A stretch of 64,000 nucleotides of DNA from Mycobacterium sp. DL99 (GCF_004762045.1 NZ_SJOM01000007.1:6163565-6227564), one strand, 5' to 3'. Positions 24,032 through 34,200 are shown, counted from the first letter of the stretch. Numbers and translations are program-made. Notes: a model not told the origin generated them from the letters alone.

Positions 24032-25102
24032 TCAACCGATCCCACCGAGAATCGGCTGGGACTCCAGGATGCCCTCGTCACTCGGTGCGAGTCCCTCACC
24101 GAACACGCGGACCGCCTGCTTCTCCCGAAACTCGAAGTGCGCCTGGCTCGGTGCGGCGTAGCCGTAACGACGCTGGGCCTCGCGCGGTGTCGTGGTGACC
24201 GGGTCCTTTGGCGGAACGGACAGCAGGACCCGCGCGCCGATCGGCAGGGTCGCCGGGGAAAGCAGGCGCAGCAGGATCAGCTCGAGCCGTGCGCTCATGG
24301 CGATCACCGTGAATGCGGCACTCAGAGGCGGCACCACCAGCGCGTCGAGAACCCGGGATGTGTTGAGCCCAGCCATCTCTCGCATCCAGCGCGGCATCGT
24401 CGCCAGGGTGCCGCGGCGCAGGAACGCGGTGATCACCCTGGTGCCCGGACGCAGCAGCAGTGGCATCTTGGGCAACATCACCTCGGCGCCCAGCAGGTGA
24501 TGCATGGCCTGGCGGGCGATGTCCGAGCCGATGAGTTGGGGCCGCATCTTTTCGAAATACTCGCGGATGCCCTCGCGCGTCAGGGGAACGTCGGACGGAT
24601 CGCAGGTCTGAAGTTCGGCGGCGATCGCGCATTCCCGCCAGTACTGCAGCTCCTCTTCGGGTGACAGCCGGCCCGGGCCGTATTTCTCATAGGCCACCAG
24701 GATGGAATGCCATGCGGTCAGGTGGATCCACAGCTGCGAGTCCGGATTGTTGGCGTCGTAGGTCTTTCCGGTGACCGGGTCGGTGCCGATGGCCTTGGAA
24801 TGGATCTTGACCAGGACGTCGGCGGCCTTCGTGGTGGAGCGACTGTCGTCGAACGCCACCATGGCGAAGTAGCGCAGCGTCCGGTCGTACCGGGTACGGG
24901 GCCGCGAGTAGATCTCGTGGGTCTTATCGACCGCCGCGACGAGCGCGGGGTCGAGTTCTTCGATGACGACGGCCCGCTGGAACCCGATCGACAGCGAGGT
25001 CGGGTAACTCCATACCTTCCATGTCACCGAATCGGGGCCGAAGAACCCGTAGTCCTCCCCCGGCTCCGTCTCGGGCAACGTCAGCCAGTCCCGGATCGTC
25101 AT
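24032..25102 (-). CDS. DUF2236 / MpaB-like oxygenase family protein
   Basis: 356 residues. The family pattern is recognisable: YGFFGPDSVTWKVWSYPTSL at the N terminus (FGP..W), RYFAMVAFDDSRSTTKAADVL (the usual R..T..f.GD-type segment), a LWIHLTAWHSILVAYEKYG segment with the conserved H..W..S/H cluster, and the MRPQLIGSD region. Some members of this superfamily bind heme b and act as oxygenases (rubber oxygenase Lcp, MpaB); most mycobacterial ones have no known substrate. A GGGGGAGATC site precedes the ATG. It is the first gene of a three-gene operon facing away from dprE2. Confidence 0.8.
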   Translation of the reverse strand: MTIRDWLTLPETEPGEDYGFFGPDSVTWKVWSYPTSLSIGFQRAVVIEELDPALVAAVDKTHEIYSRPRTRYDRTLRYFAMVAFDDSRSTTKAADVLVKIHSKAIGTDPVTGKTYDANNPDSQLWIHLTAWHSILVAYEKYGPGRLSPEEELQYWRECAIAAELQTCDPSDVPLTREGIREYFEKMRPQLIGSDIARQAMHHLLGAEVMLPKMPLLLRPGTRVITAFLRRGTLATMPRWMREMAGLNTSRVLDALVVPPLSAAFTVIAMSARLELILLRLLSPATLPIGARVLLSVPPKDPVTTTPREAQRRYGYAAPSQAHFEFREKQAVRVFGEGLAPSDEGILESQPILGGIG

Positions 25103-25113
25103 GATCTCCCCCG

Positions 25114-25154
25114 TTTCCTACACGATGTAGAAAAAAGCTACGTCGTGTAGGAAA
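25114..25154. promoter_or_regulatory. Double palindromic operator, probable TetR binding site
   Basis: Two 13-bp palindromes, CTACACGATGTAG (25118-25130) and CTACGTCGTGTAG (25138-25150), lie with centres 20 bp apart. They also form a larger inverted repeat with 17-nt arms (16 of 17 matching) around AAAAAAG. It sits 12 bp upstream of the DUF2236 start codon. Two TetR dimers on one DNA face would fit. Confidence 0.7.
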
Positions 25155-25208
25155 TGCGGTCAAGACCCTGCGCCCGGATTGCTCGAATTTTCGAAGGAAA
25201 CCGCACGG

Positions 25209-25269
25209 TACCCTCGTCACGATGTCCCCCGAGGCTTGGAGCTGCGCTAGATGGTGTTCGACGCCGTAG
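25209..25269 (+). promoter_or_regulatory. dprE2 promoter with possible leaderless 15-codon upstream reading frame
   Basis: TACCCT (25209-25214) is followed after 7 nt by an ATG at 25222 that opens a 15-residue frame, MSPEAWSCARWCSTP, ending at 25269. This frame overlaps the dprE2 start at 25251 in another frame. A GGAG site 9 nt before 25251 serves dprE2 itself. Whether the small frame is translated is unknown. Confidence 0.4.
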
Positions 25270-26015
25270 GTAACCCCCAGACGATTCTGCTGCTCGGCGG
25301 CACTTCAGAGATCGGGCTGGCGATCTGTGAGCGCTATCTGCGCGACGCCTCTGCCCGCATCGTGCTGGCCGCCCTGCCCGGCGATCCGGGCCGCGACGAC
25401 GCCGTGGCCCAGCTGCGCAAGGCCGGCGCTAGTTCGGTGGAAGTCATCGACTTCGATGCGATCGACACGGCCAGCCACCCCGACGTGATCGACAAGGCGT
25501 TCGCCTCCGGCGACGTGGATGTCGCGATCGTCGCGTTCGGCCTCCTCGGTGACGCCGAAGAGCTGTGGCAGAACCAGCGCAAGGCCGTGCAGATCGCCGA
25601 AATCAATTACACCGCAGCCGTTTCGGTCGGCGTCCTGGTCGGCGAGAAGATGCGGGCACAGGGCTACGGCCGGATCATCGCGATGAGCTCGGCCGCCGGC
25701 GAGCGGGTGCGCCGGTCCAACTTCGTCTACGGCTCCACCAAGGCCGGACTCGACGGGTTCTACCTCGGCCTCGGCGAGGCACTGCGCGAGTTCGGCGTGC
25801 GGGTGCTGGTGATCCGGCCCGGACAGGTGCGCACGCGGATGAGCGCCCACGTCAAGGAAGCCCCGCTGACCGTCGACAAGGAATACGTCGCCGAACTGGC
25901 CGTCACCGCGTCGGCCAAGGGCAAGGAGCTGGTCTGGGCGCCGGGGGCGTTCCGGTACGTGATGATGGTTCTGCGGCACATCCCGCGGCCCATCTTCCGC
26001 AAGCTTCCCATCTGA
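25251..26015 (+). CDS. dprE2: Decaprenyl-phosphoryl-2-keto-ribose reductase DprE2 (Rv3791-like)
   Basis: 254 residues, short-chain dehydrogenase fold. The nucleotide-binding motif is LLGGTSEIGLAI. Catalytic residues are Ser in AMSSAAGE and the Tyr/Lys pair in VYGSTKAGLDGF. The end RYVMMVLRHIPRPIFRKLPI is the amphipathic membrane-associated tail of the family. With NADH it reduces the DprE1 product to decaprenyl-phosphoryl-arabinose. The ATG at 25251 gives the family start MVFDAVGNPQTILLLGG. The stop overlaps the aftA start (TGATG), so aftA is translationally coupled. Confidence 0.95.
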   Translation: MVFDAVGNPQTILLLGGTSEIGLAICERYLRDASARIVLAALPGDPGRDDAVAQLRKAGASSVEVIDFDAIDTASHPDVIDKAFASGDVDVAIVAFGLLGDAEELWQNQRKAVQIAEINYTAAVSVGVLVGEKMRAQGYGRIIAMSSAAGERVRRSNFVYGSTKAGLDGFYLGLGEALREFGVRVLVIRPGQVRTRMSAHVKEAPLTVDKEYVAELAVTASAKGKELVWAPGAFRYVMMVLRHIPRPIFRKLPI

Positions 26016-27898
26016 TGCAGGCGCGTCCGGCCAGGGTCATCGGACACATGGTGGTCGCCCTGATGCTCGCCTCGGCGGTGGCCGGGGTGTCGATCGCCGC
26101 GATCGCCCAGGTCCAGTGGCCGGCCTACAACACGTCCAACCAGCTGCATGCGCTCACCACGGTGGGCCAGGTCGGCGCCCTGGCCGGAATCTTCGCCGCG
26201 GGCCTGATCTGGCGCCGGGGCCGGCGCACCCTGGCCCGGCTGGCCGCGCTGATCTTCCTGTCCGCGTTCTCGGTGGTCACCCTGGCGATGCCGCTGGGCG
26301 CCACCAAGCTCTATCTGTTCGGGGTCTCGGTCGACCAGCAGTTCCGCACCGAGTACCTGACCCGGCTGGCCGACGCCCCCGGCCTGCACGACATGACCTA
26401 CTTCGGGCTTCCGCCGTATTACCCGGCCGGCTGGTTCTGGATGGGCGGGCGCATCGCCGCGGCCACCGACACCCCGGCCTGGGAGATGTTCAAGCCCTGG
26501 TCGATCGTCTCGATCACCATCGCGGTTGCACTCGCATTCGTGTTGTGGGCGACCATGATTCGCTTCGAGTCCGCGCTGATCGTGACCACCGCGAGCACCG
26601 CGGCCATGCTGGCCTACGCCTCCACCGAACCGTACGCCGCGATCATCACCGTGCTGTTGCCGCCGGTGTTCGTGCTGGCCTGGTCGGGCCTGCGCGGCCA
26701 GACCCGTAACGGAGGCTGGGCCGCCGTCGTCGGCGTCGGGATCTTCCTCGGGATGACCGCGCTGCTCTACACCCTGCTCTTCCTCTACTGCGCATTCACG
26801 CTCGCCATCATGGGACTGGTGCTGGCCGTGGCGCGCCGACGCTTCGACCCGCTGCTGCGAGGCATCGTCATCGCGGTGATCGCCGGCGCGATCGCCCTGC
26901 TCACCTGGGCCCCGTACCTGCTGGCCGCGCTGCGCGGAACACCCGCCGAAAAGGGCACCGCCCAGCACTACCTGCCCGACGCCGGCGCCCAGCTGACCTT
27001 CCCGATGCTGAGCTTCACGCTGCTCGGCGCGCTCTGCATGCTCGGCACGCTGTGGTTGGTGGTCCGGGCGCGCAGCTCGACGCGGGCCGGCGCACTGGCC
27101 GTCGCGGTGCTCGCCGTCTACGCCTGGTCGCTGCTGTCGATGCTGACCACACTCGCCGGCACCACGCTGCTGTCCTTCCGGTTGCAGCCCACACTGACCG
27201 TGCTGCTCACCACCGCCGGGGCATTCGGGTTCGTTGAATCGGCACAGGGCTTGGCCCGTCTCGCAGCCAGGCGTTACCAGCCGGAGACCGCACGTCGCGT
27301 CGTCGCGGCGGCGGCCACCGTCGGCGCGATCGGCGGCATCACGTTCAGTCAGGACATCCCCGACGTACTGCGCCCCGACATCAACGTGGCCTACACAGAC
27401 ACCGACGGCAGCGGCCAGCGGGCCGACCGCCGGGCACCCGGGGCCGAGCGCTACTACCGCGAGATCGACGCCAAGATCACCGAGATCACCGGGGTGCCCC
27501 GCAACCAGACCGTCGTGCTGACCGCCGACTACAGCTTCCTGTCCTTCTACCCCTACTACGGGTTCCAGGGGCTGACGTCGCACTACGCCAACCCGCTGGC
27601 CGAGTTCGACAAACGCGCCAAGGCCATCGAGGGCTGGGCCACGTTGAGCAAGCCCGACCAGTTCGTGAAGGCTCTTGACGAAATGCCCTGGAAGGCGCCG
27701 ACCGTGTTCCTGATGCGCCACGGCGCGAACGACACCTACACGCTGCGCCTGGCCTCCGACGTCTACCCCAACCAGCCGAACGTGCGCCGCTACCACGTGG
27801 CGCTCGACGCGGCACTGTTCAAAGATCCACGTTTCGAGGTGACTGACATCGGCCCATTCGTCCTGGCGATCAGAAAGCCCATTCCCGATGGCCACTGA
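26015..27898 (+). CDS. aftA: Galactan 5-O-arabinofuranosyltransferase AftA (Rv3792-like)
   Basis: 627 residues, slightly shorter than my recollection of the M. tuberculosis protein. About 11-13 membrane helices precede a periplasmic C-terminal domain (about 450-627). The first periplasmic loop has SVDQQFRTEYLTRL and HDMTYFGLPPYYPAGWFW, the GT-C loop with the acidic catalytic region. AftA puts the first arabinofuranose on galactan from decaprenyl-phosphoryl-arabinose. It overlaps dprE2 by 1 bp and embC by 11 bp, so dprE2-aftA-embC form one operon. Confidence 0.94.
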   Translation: MQARPARVIGHMVVALMLASAVAGVSIAAIAQVQWPAYNTSNQLHALTTVGQVGALAGIFAAGLIWRRGRRTLARLAALIFLSAFSVVTLAMPLGATKLYLFGVSVDQQFRTEYLTRLADAPGLHDMTYFGLPPYYPAGWFWMGGRIAAATDTPAWEMFKPWSIVSITIAVALAFVLWATMIRFESALIVTTASTAAMLAYASTEPYAAIITVLLPPVFVLAWSGLRGQTRNGGWAAVVGVGIFLGMTALLYTLLFLYCAFTLAIMGLVLAVARRRFDPLLRGIVIAVIAGAIALLTWAPYLLAALRGTPAEKGTAQHYLPDAGAQLTFPMLSFTLLGALCMLGTLWLVVRARSSTRAGALAVAVLAVYAWSLLSMLTTLAGTTLLSFRLQPTLTVLLTTAGAFGFVESAQGLARLAARRYQPETARRVVAAAATVGAIGGITFSQDIPDVLRPDINVAYTDTDGSGQRADRRAPGAERYYREIDAKITEITGVPRNQTVVLTADYSFLSFYPYYGFQGLTSHYANPLAEFDKRAKAIEGWATLSKPDQFVKALDEMPWKAPTVFLMRHGANDTYTLRLASDVYPNQPNVRRYHVALDAALFKDPRFEVTDIGPFVLAIRKPIPDGH

Positions 27899-30800
27899 TA
27901 CGCCGATAGCATCAGAGCCCGTGACGGGACCGCAAGGAACCGCCGGCAGCAACCACCGGACGGCGCGGCTCATCGCGATCGTCGCCGGTCTGCTCGGCGT
28001 ACTGATGGCGGTGGCGACACCGCTGCTACCAGTCAAGCAGACCACGGCCCAGCTGAACTGGCCGCAGAACGGCACCTGGCAGAGCATCAACGCCCCGCTG
28101 ATCGGGTACGTCGCCACCGATCTGACCATCACCGTGCCGTGCCAGGCCGCCGCGGGACTGGCCGGGCCGGAGAACCGGGGCCGCACCGTCCTGCTCTCCA
28201 CGGTTCCCAAGCAGGCACCCAAGGCCATCGACCGCGGTCTGCTGATCGAGCGGGTGAACAACGACCTGCTGGTCATCGTGCGCAACACTCCGGTGGTCAG
28301 TGCCCCGTTGGACGCGGTACTCAGCCCGGCCTGCCAGTCCCTGACATTCACCGCACACGCCGACAAGGTGACCGGCGAATTCGTCGGGCTCACCCAGGGT
28401 GATGCCAGCGCCACCGCCGACCACCCCGCCGCGCCCCTGCGCGGTGAGCGGGGCGGCTACGACTTCCGGCCGCAGATCGTCGGCGTATTCACCGACCTGT
28501 CCGGCCCGGCACCCGAGGGCCTGAAGTTCTCGGCCACCATCGACTCCCGCTACAGCAGCGCCCCGACGCTGCTCAAGATGCTGGCGATGATCATCGGCGT
28601 CGCGATGACCGCGATCGCGCTGGCCGCGCTGCACCGCCTCGACACCGCCGACGGCGTCCGGCACCGGCGGTTCCTGCCGCCCCGCTGGTGGTCGATGACA
28701 CCGTTGGACGGACTGGTCACCGCCGTGCTGGTGTGGTGGCACTTCGTCGGGGCCAACACCTCCGACGACGGCTACATCCTGACCATGGCGCGGGTGTCCG
28801 AACACGCCGGCTACATGGCCAACTACTACCGCTGGTTCGGCACCCCCGAGGCCCCGTTCGGCTGGTACTACGACCTACTCGCACTGTGGGCCCACGTCTC
28901 CACCAACAGCGTCTGGATGCGATTGCCCACCCTGGTGATGGCGCTCGCCTGCTGGTGGGTGATCAGCCGTGAGGTACTCCCTCGACTCGGTCGCGCCGTC
29001 AAGACCAACCGCGCGGCCGCCTGGACGGCCGCAGGCATGTTCCTGGCGTTCTGGCTGCCGCTCAACAACGGCCTGCGCCCCGAACCGATCATCGCCCTCG
29101 GCATCCTGCTGACCTGGTGCTCGGTGGAACGTGGCGTGGCCACCAACCGGATGCTGCCGGTGGCCGTCGCGATCGTCATCGGCGCGCTGACCCTGTTCTC
29201 CGGGCCCACCGGCATCGCCGCAATCGGCGCCCTGCTGGTCGCCGTCGGACCACTGAAAACCATTGTGGCCCGGCATACCTCACGCTTCGGGCACCTCCCG
29301 CTGCTGGCCCCGATCCTGGCCGCCTGCACCGTGACGATCATCCTGATCTTCCGTGACCAGACCCTGGCCGGTGAGCTGCAGGCCAGCACCTTCAAATCCG
29401 CCGTCGGCCCCAGCCTGGCCTGGTTCGACGAGCACATCCGCTACTCGCGGCTGTTCACCAGCAGCCCGGACGGTTCGGTGGCGCGACGCTTCGCGGTGCT
29501 GACCCTGCTGGTGGCACTGGCTGTTTCGGTGGCGATGACGCTGCGCAAGGGCCGCATCCCAGGCACCGCCGCCGGTCCGAGCCGGCGCATCATCGGCATC
29601 ACGATCATCTCGTTCCTGGCGATGATGTTCACCCCGACCAAGTGGACCCACCACTTCGGCGTGTTCGCCGGGCTGGCCGGATCTCTCGGCGCGCTGGCCG
29701 CGGTCGCGGTGACGGCCGTGGCGATGAAGTCCCGGCGTAACCGATCGATGTTCGCCGCACTCGTGCTGTTCGTGGCGGCGCTGTCGTTCGCGACCGTCAA
29801 CGGCTGGTGGTACGTATCCAACTTCGGGGTGCCCTGGTCGAACTCGTTCCCCGAGTGGCACTTCGGGTTCACCACGATGCTGCTGGGCTTGTCGGTGCTG
29901 ACCTTGTTGTTGGCGGCCTGGTTCCATTTCAGCGACCGTGACGAATCCCCGGACGGCCCGCAGCACCGCTGGCAGCGGATCGTGCAATCGCCACTGGCGA
30001 TCGCCGCCTGGGTGGTGGTGATGTTCGAGGTGGTGTCGCTGACCCTGGCGATGACCGCCCAGTACCCGGCCTGGTCGGTGGGACGCTCCAACCTGGAGGC
30101 GCTCACCGGCAAGACCTGCGGCTTGGCCAGCGACGTGATGGTCGAGGAGAACGCGAACGCCGGCCTGCTGGCACCGGTCAGTGAGCCGCCCGGGCAGGCG
30201 CTCGGCGCGGTCACCGCGCAGGGATTCGGCCCCAACGGCATCCCGTCGGACGTCTCGGCCGACCCGGTGATGGAGCAGCCCGGCGCAGGCAACTTCGCCG
30301 ACACCGACTCGGGCACCGTGACCGGCAGCGAGGTGGGTACCGAGGGTGGCACCACCGCGGCCGCCGGGATCAACGGCTCCCGGGCCCGGCTGCCCTACGG
30401 GCTCGACCCGGCCACCACCCCGGTGCTCGGCAGCTGGCGAGCCGGCACCCAGCAGCCAGCGGTCATGCGCTCGGCCTGGTACCGGCTGCCCGATCGCGAT
30501 CAGGCCGGACCGCTGCTGGTCGTCTCGGCCGCGGGCCGCTTCGATCCGGGTGAGGTCGTGGTGCAGTGGGCCACCGACGCGCAGGCCGCCGAGAACAAGC
30601 CCGGCGGCGGCGTCGGATTCGCCGACGTGGGCGCCGCCCCGGCGTGGCGCAACCTGCGTGCCCCGATGGCCGCCATCCCGCGCGAGGCCACCCAGATCCG
30701 GTTGGTCGCCACCGACGACGACCTGGCCCCCCAGCACTGGATCGCGGTGACCCCGCCGCGGATCCCGGAGCTGCGCACCCTGCAGGACGTGGTCGGGTCG

Positions 30801-31154
30801 CAGGACCCGGTCCTGCTGGACTGGCTGGTAGGCCTGGCGTTCCCGTGCCAGCGGCCCTTCGGCCATCAGTACGGCGTGACCGAGGTGCCCAAGTGGCGGA
30901 TCCTGCCGGACCGCTTCGGCGCCGAGGCCAACTCGCCGGTGATGGATTACCTGGGCGGCGGCCCGCTGGGCATCTCCGAACTGCTGCTGCGGCCGTCGAG
31001 CGTGCCGACCTATCTGCGGGACGACTGGTTCCGGGACTGGGGCTCGCTACAACGGCTCACGCCGTGGTACCCGGACGCCGGACCGGCCCGTCTTGACCTG
31101 GGCACCGCGATCCGCAGTGGACTGTGGAGCCCGGCGCCGCTGCGACACAGCTAG
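27888..31154 (+). CDS. embC: Arabinosyltransferase EmbC (Rv3793-like)
   Basis: 1088 residues, GT-C fold. The first membrane helix (about 26-45) leads to a large periplasmic domain; further helices (about 15 in all) span 240-700; the C-terminal periplasmic part carries the carbohydrate-binding domain. The catalytic loop reads GANTSDDGYILTMARVSEHA with the Asp pair, and a Pro-rich FSGPTGI segment follows. EmbC extends the arabinan of lipoarabinomannan, while EmbA/B serve arabinogalactan. Assignment to C rests on gene order (after aftA) and an N terminus (MATDTPIASEP) resembling EmbC. Ethambutol targets this family. Confidence 0.94.
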   Translation: MATDTPIASEPVTGPQGTAGSNHRTARLIAIVAGLLGVLMAVATPLLPVKQTTAQLNWPQNGTWQSINAPLIGYVATDLTITVPCQAAAGLAGPENRGRTVLLSTVPKQAPKAIDRGLLIERVNNDLLVIVRNTPVVSAPLDAVLSPACQSLTFTAHADKVTGEFVGLTQGDASATADHPAAPLRGERGGYDFRPQIVGVFTDLSGPAPEGLKFSATIDSRYSSAPTLLKMLAMIIGVAMTAIALAALHRLDTADGVRHRRFLPPRWWSMTPLDGLVTAVLVWWHFVGANTSDDGYILTMARVSEHAGYMANYYRWFGTPEAPFGWYYDLLALWAHVSTNSVWMRLPTLVMALACWWVISREVLPRLGRAVKTNRAAAWTAAGMFLAFWLPLNNGLRPEPIIALGILLTWCSVERGVATNRMLPVAVAIVIGALTLFSGPTGIAAIGALLVAVGPLKTIVARHTSRFGHLPLLAPILAACTVTIILIFRDQTLAGELQASTFKSAVGPSLAWFDEHIRYSRLFTSSPDGSVARRFAVLTLLVALAVSVAMTLRKGRIPGTAAGPSRRIIGITIISFLAMMFTPTKWTHHFGVFAGLAGSLGALAAVAVTAVAMKSRRNRSMFAALVLFVAALSFATVNGWWYVSNFGVPWSNSFPEWHFGFTTMLLGLSVLTLLLAAWFHFSDRDESPDGPQHRWQRIVQSPLAIAAWVVVMFEVVSLTLAMTAQYPAWSVGRSNLEALTGKTCGLASDVMVEENANAGLLAPVSEPPGQALGAVTAQGFGPNGIPSDVSADPVMEQPGAGNFADTDSGTVTGSEVGTEGGTTAAAGINGSRARLPYGLDPATTPVLGSWRAGTQQPAVMRSAWYRLPDRDQAGPLLVVSAAGRFDPGEVVVQWATDAQAAENKPGGGVGFADVGAAPAWRNLRAPMAAIPREATQIRLVATDDDLAPQHWIAVTPPRIPELRTLQDVVGSQDPVLLDWLVGLAFPCQRPFGHQYGVTEVPKWRILPDRFGAEANSPVMDYLGGGPLGISELLLRPSSVPTYLRDDWFRDWGSLQRLTPWYPDAGPARLDLGTAIRSGLWSPAPLRHS

Positions 31155-31172
31155 TTCGCATTACCCACCTTC

Positions 31173-31225
31173 AGTGGCCAGTTATGTCACATAGCGGCGG
31201 CAATCCCGCGACATAACTGGCCACT
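31173..31225. repeat. Hairpin of a repeated palindromic family, copy 1 (between embC and embA)
   Basis: Perfect 16-nt inverted repeat AGTGGCCAGTTATGTC / GACATAACTGGCCACT (31173-31188, 31210-31225) with a 21-nt loop. The same arm sequence appears after embB at 37768-37830. It may terminate or process the embC message; sharing between two sites suggests a dispersed element. Confidence 0.7.
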
Positions 31226-31260
31226 CGGCGGTTGGAACCGGGGCTCACATACGGGTCGCA

Positions 31261-31266
31261 TAACAT
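31261..31266 (+). promoter_or_regulatory. Putative -10 box of an internal embA promoter
   Basis: TAACAT lies 8 nt before the embA GTG, at about -14 to -9. In M. tuberculosis, mutations at -12 and -16 of embA raise embAB expression, which fits a -10 box here and a leaderless embAB mRNA. Confidence 0.5.
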
Positions 31267-31274
31267 CGAGCCTC

Positions 31275-34200
31275 GTGCCTTCCGATGAGCCAACCGACCG
31301 TGTTGTGGGCATCGCACGCCTGATCGCCATCGTCGCGGGCATCGCGGGTGTGGTGCTGTGCGCGCTGGTGCCACTTCTGCCCGTCAAACAGACCACTGCG
31401 ACCGTCCTGTGGCCGCAGGGCACCGATACCGCGGGAGACGTCACCTCGGTGACCGCCCCGTTGGTGTCCGGCGCCCCGCAGTCGCTCGACGTGTCCATCC
31501 CGTGTTCGGCGATCGCCACGCTGCCCGCCGAGGGCGGCCTGGTGTTCTCGACCATCCCCTCGGCCGGCATCGACGCCAGCCGCAACGGGCTGTTCGTGCG
31601 GGCCAACACCGAAACCGTGGTGGTCGCGTTCCGTGACTCGGTGGTGGCCGTCGCCCCCCGCGCCGCGATCAACGCCGGCGGCTGCAGCGCGATGCACCTG
31701 TGGGCGAACGTCGGCGGAGTGGGCGCCGACTTCGTCGGCATCCCCGGCGCCACCGGCACCGGGGCCGTGGAGAAGAAGCCTCAGGTCGCCGGCCTGTTCA
31801 CCGATCTGAAGATGGCACCGCAGCCCGGGCTGAGCGCCCGCGTCGACATCGACACCCGGTTCATCACCTCCCCCACCCCGCTGAAACTGCTGGTGATGAC
31901 GCTCGGCGTGCTGTGTGTGGTGGCCTCGATCGTGGCGCTGGCCGTTCTTGACCGCCGTGGAGGCCATCGGGTCGGCGGGGCCTGGCAGCGCTTCGTGAAG
32001 GTTCCGGTCTCGACCTGGATCGCCGACATCGGCGTCATCGGCGGCCTGCTGCTGTGGCACGTCATCGGCGCCATCTCATCGGACGACGGCTACAACCTGA
32101 CCATCGCGCGGGTATCGGCCGACGCCGGGTACACCGCCAACTACTTCCGCTACTTCGGCGCCACCGAGGCACCGTTCGACTGGTACCAGTCCGTGCTCGC
32201 CCACTTCGCAGCGATCAGCACCGCCGGTGTCTGGATGCGGGTACCCGCCACCCTGGCCGCGATCGGCACCTGGCTGCTGCTCAGCCGCTGGGTCCTGCCC
32301 CGCCTCGGACGGCGCGTCGCACGCAACCAGGTCACCATGTGGACCGGCGGAGCGGTGTTCCTGGCCGCCTGGCTGCCGTTCAACAACGGCCTGCGGCCCG
32401 AACCGCTGATCGCCTTCGGCGTGCTCGCGGTGTGGGCGCTCGTGGAAAACTCCATCGCCACCCGCCGCGTCTGGCCCACCTGCCTGGCGATCATCGTCGC
32501 AGCGCTCAGCGTGACGCTGGCCCCGCAGGGAATCATCGCGGTGGCCCCGCTGCTGGTCGGCGCGCGCAGCGTCGTCAATACCATTCGCAGCCGCCGCATC
32601 GCCCTGCCCGCCCTGGCCGCGCTCGCCGGCTCGGCCGCACTGGTGTTCGTCATCGTGTTCCGCGACCAGACCCTGGCCAGCGTTGCCGAATCGGCCCGGA
32701 TCAAATACACCGTCGGCCCGACCATCTCCTGGTACCAGGAATTCCTGCGCTACTACTTCCTGACCGTCGAAGACTCTGTCGACAGCTCCCTGACCCGCCG
32801 GTTCGCGGTGCTGGCCATGATGCTGTGCCTGTTCGGCATGATCGCCGTCCTGCTGCGCAAGGGCCGGGTGCCCGGGCTGGCCAGCGGGCCGGTCTGGCGA
32901 CTGATCGGCACCACGGCGATCGGCCTGCTGCTGCTGCACTTCACCCCGACTAAGTGGGCCGTGCAGTTCGGTGCGTTCGCCGGGCTGGCCGCCGCGCTCG
33001 GCGCGGTGACGGCATTCGCCTTCGCCCTGGTGGGCCTGCACAGCCGACGCAACCTCGCCCTCTACGTGACGGCGCTGCTGTTCGTACTCGCCTGGGCCAC
33101 ATCCGGGAACAACGCCTGGTTCTACGTCGGCAACTACGGCGTGCCCTGGTTCGACCGCCAGCCCGTGATCGCCGGGCATCCGGTCACCACAATGTTCCTG
33201 GCCCTGGCCATCATCACCGCGGTGCTCGCCGGCTGGCTGCACTTCCGGATCGACTACGCCGGGCACACCGAGGTGGCCAACACCCGGCGCAACCGGGCGC
33301 TGGCATCGACGCCCCTGCTCGTGGTCGCGACCATCATGGTGGTGCTCGAAGTCGGGTCGATGGCGAAGGGCTTCGTCCAGCGCTACCCCGTCTACACCAC
33401 CGCCAAGGCCAACGTTTCGGCGCTCACCTCGGGTCTGTCATCGGACAGTTGTGCCATGGCCGACGACGTTCTCGTCGAAGCCGACACCAATGCCGGCATG
33501 CTGCAACCGGTTCCGGGCCAGACCTACGGCGAGTACGGCCCGCTGGGCGGCGAGAACCCGGTCGGCTTCACCCCCAACGGGATCAGCGACACCCTCGAAC
33601 CGCCGAAGCCCGTCGTCGCCAACCCCGGCACGGTGAACTCCGACGGATCGCCCAACAAGCCCAACGTCGGCATCGCCTACGCGGCGGGCACCGGCGGCGG
33701 TTACGGACCCGTCGGCGCCAACGGTTCCCGGGTATACCTGCCGTTCGGCCTGGACCCGGCCCGCACCCCGGTGATGGGCAGCTACAAGGAGAACACCGTC
33801 GCCGCCAAGGCCACCTCGGCGTGGTACCAACTGCCACCGCGCACCGCGGACCGGCCGCTGGTGACCGTCGCCGCGGCAGGCGCCATCTGGTACTACGACG
33901 AAGAGCACGAGTTCCACTACGGGCAGTCGCTGAAACTGCAGTGGGGTGTGCACCGTCCCGACGGCAGCTTCCAGGCCCTCGACGCCGTGCAACCGATCGA
34001 CGTGTTCGCCCAATACGCCTGGCGCAACCTGCGTTTCCCGCTGGCCTGGGCGCCGCCGGAGGCCAATGTGGCGCGGATCGTGGCCGACGACCCGAACCTC
34101 TCCGAAGACCAATGGTTCGGCTTCACCCCGCCGCGGGTGCCGACCCTGCAGACCGCAAGTGAGTTCCTCGGCGCGCAGACCCCGGTGCTGATGGACATCG

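Noticed and set aside
25760..28414. An 884-codon open frame on the minus strand
   Set aside because: It runs antisense through dprE2, aftA and embC, all with strong homology; its composition is that of a GC-rich shadow frame.
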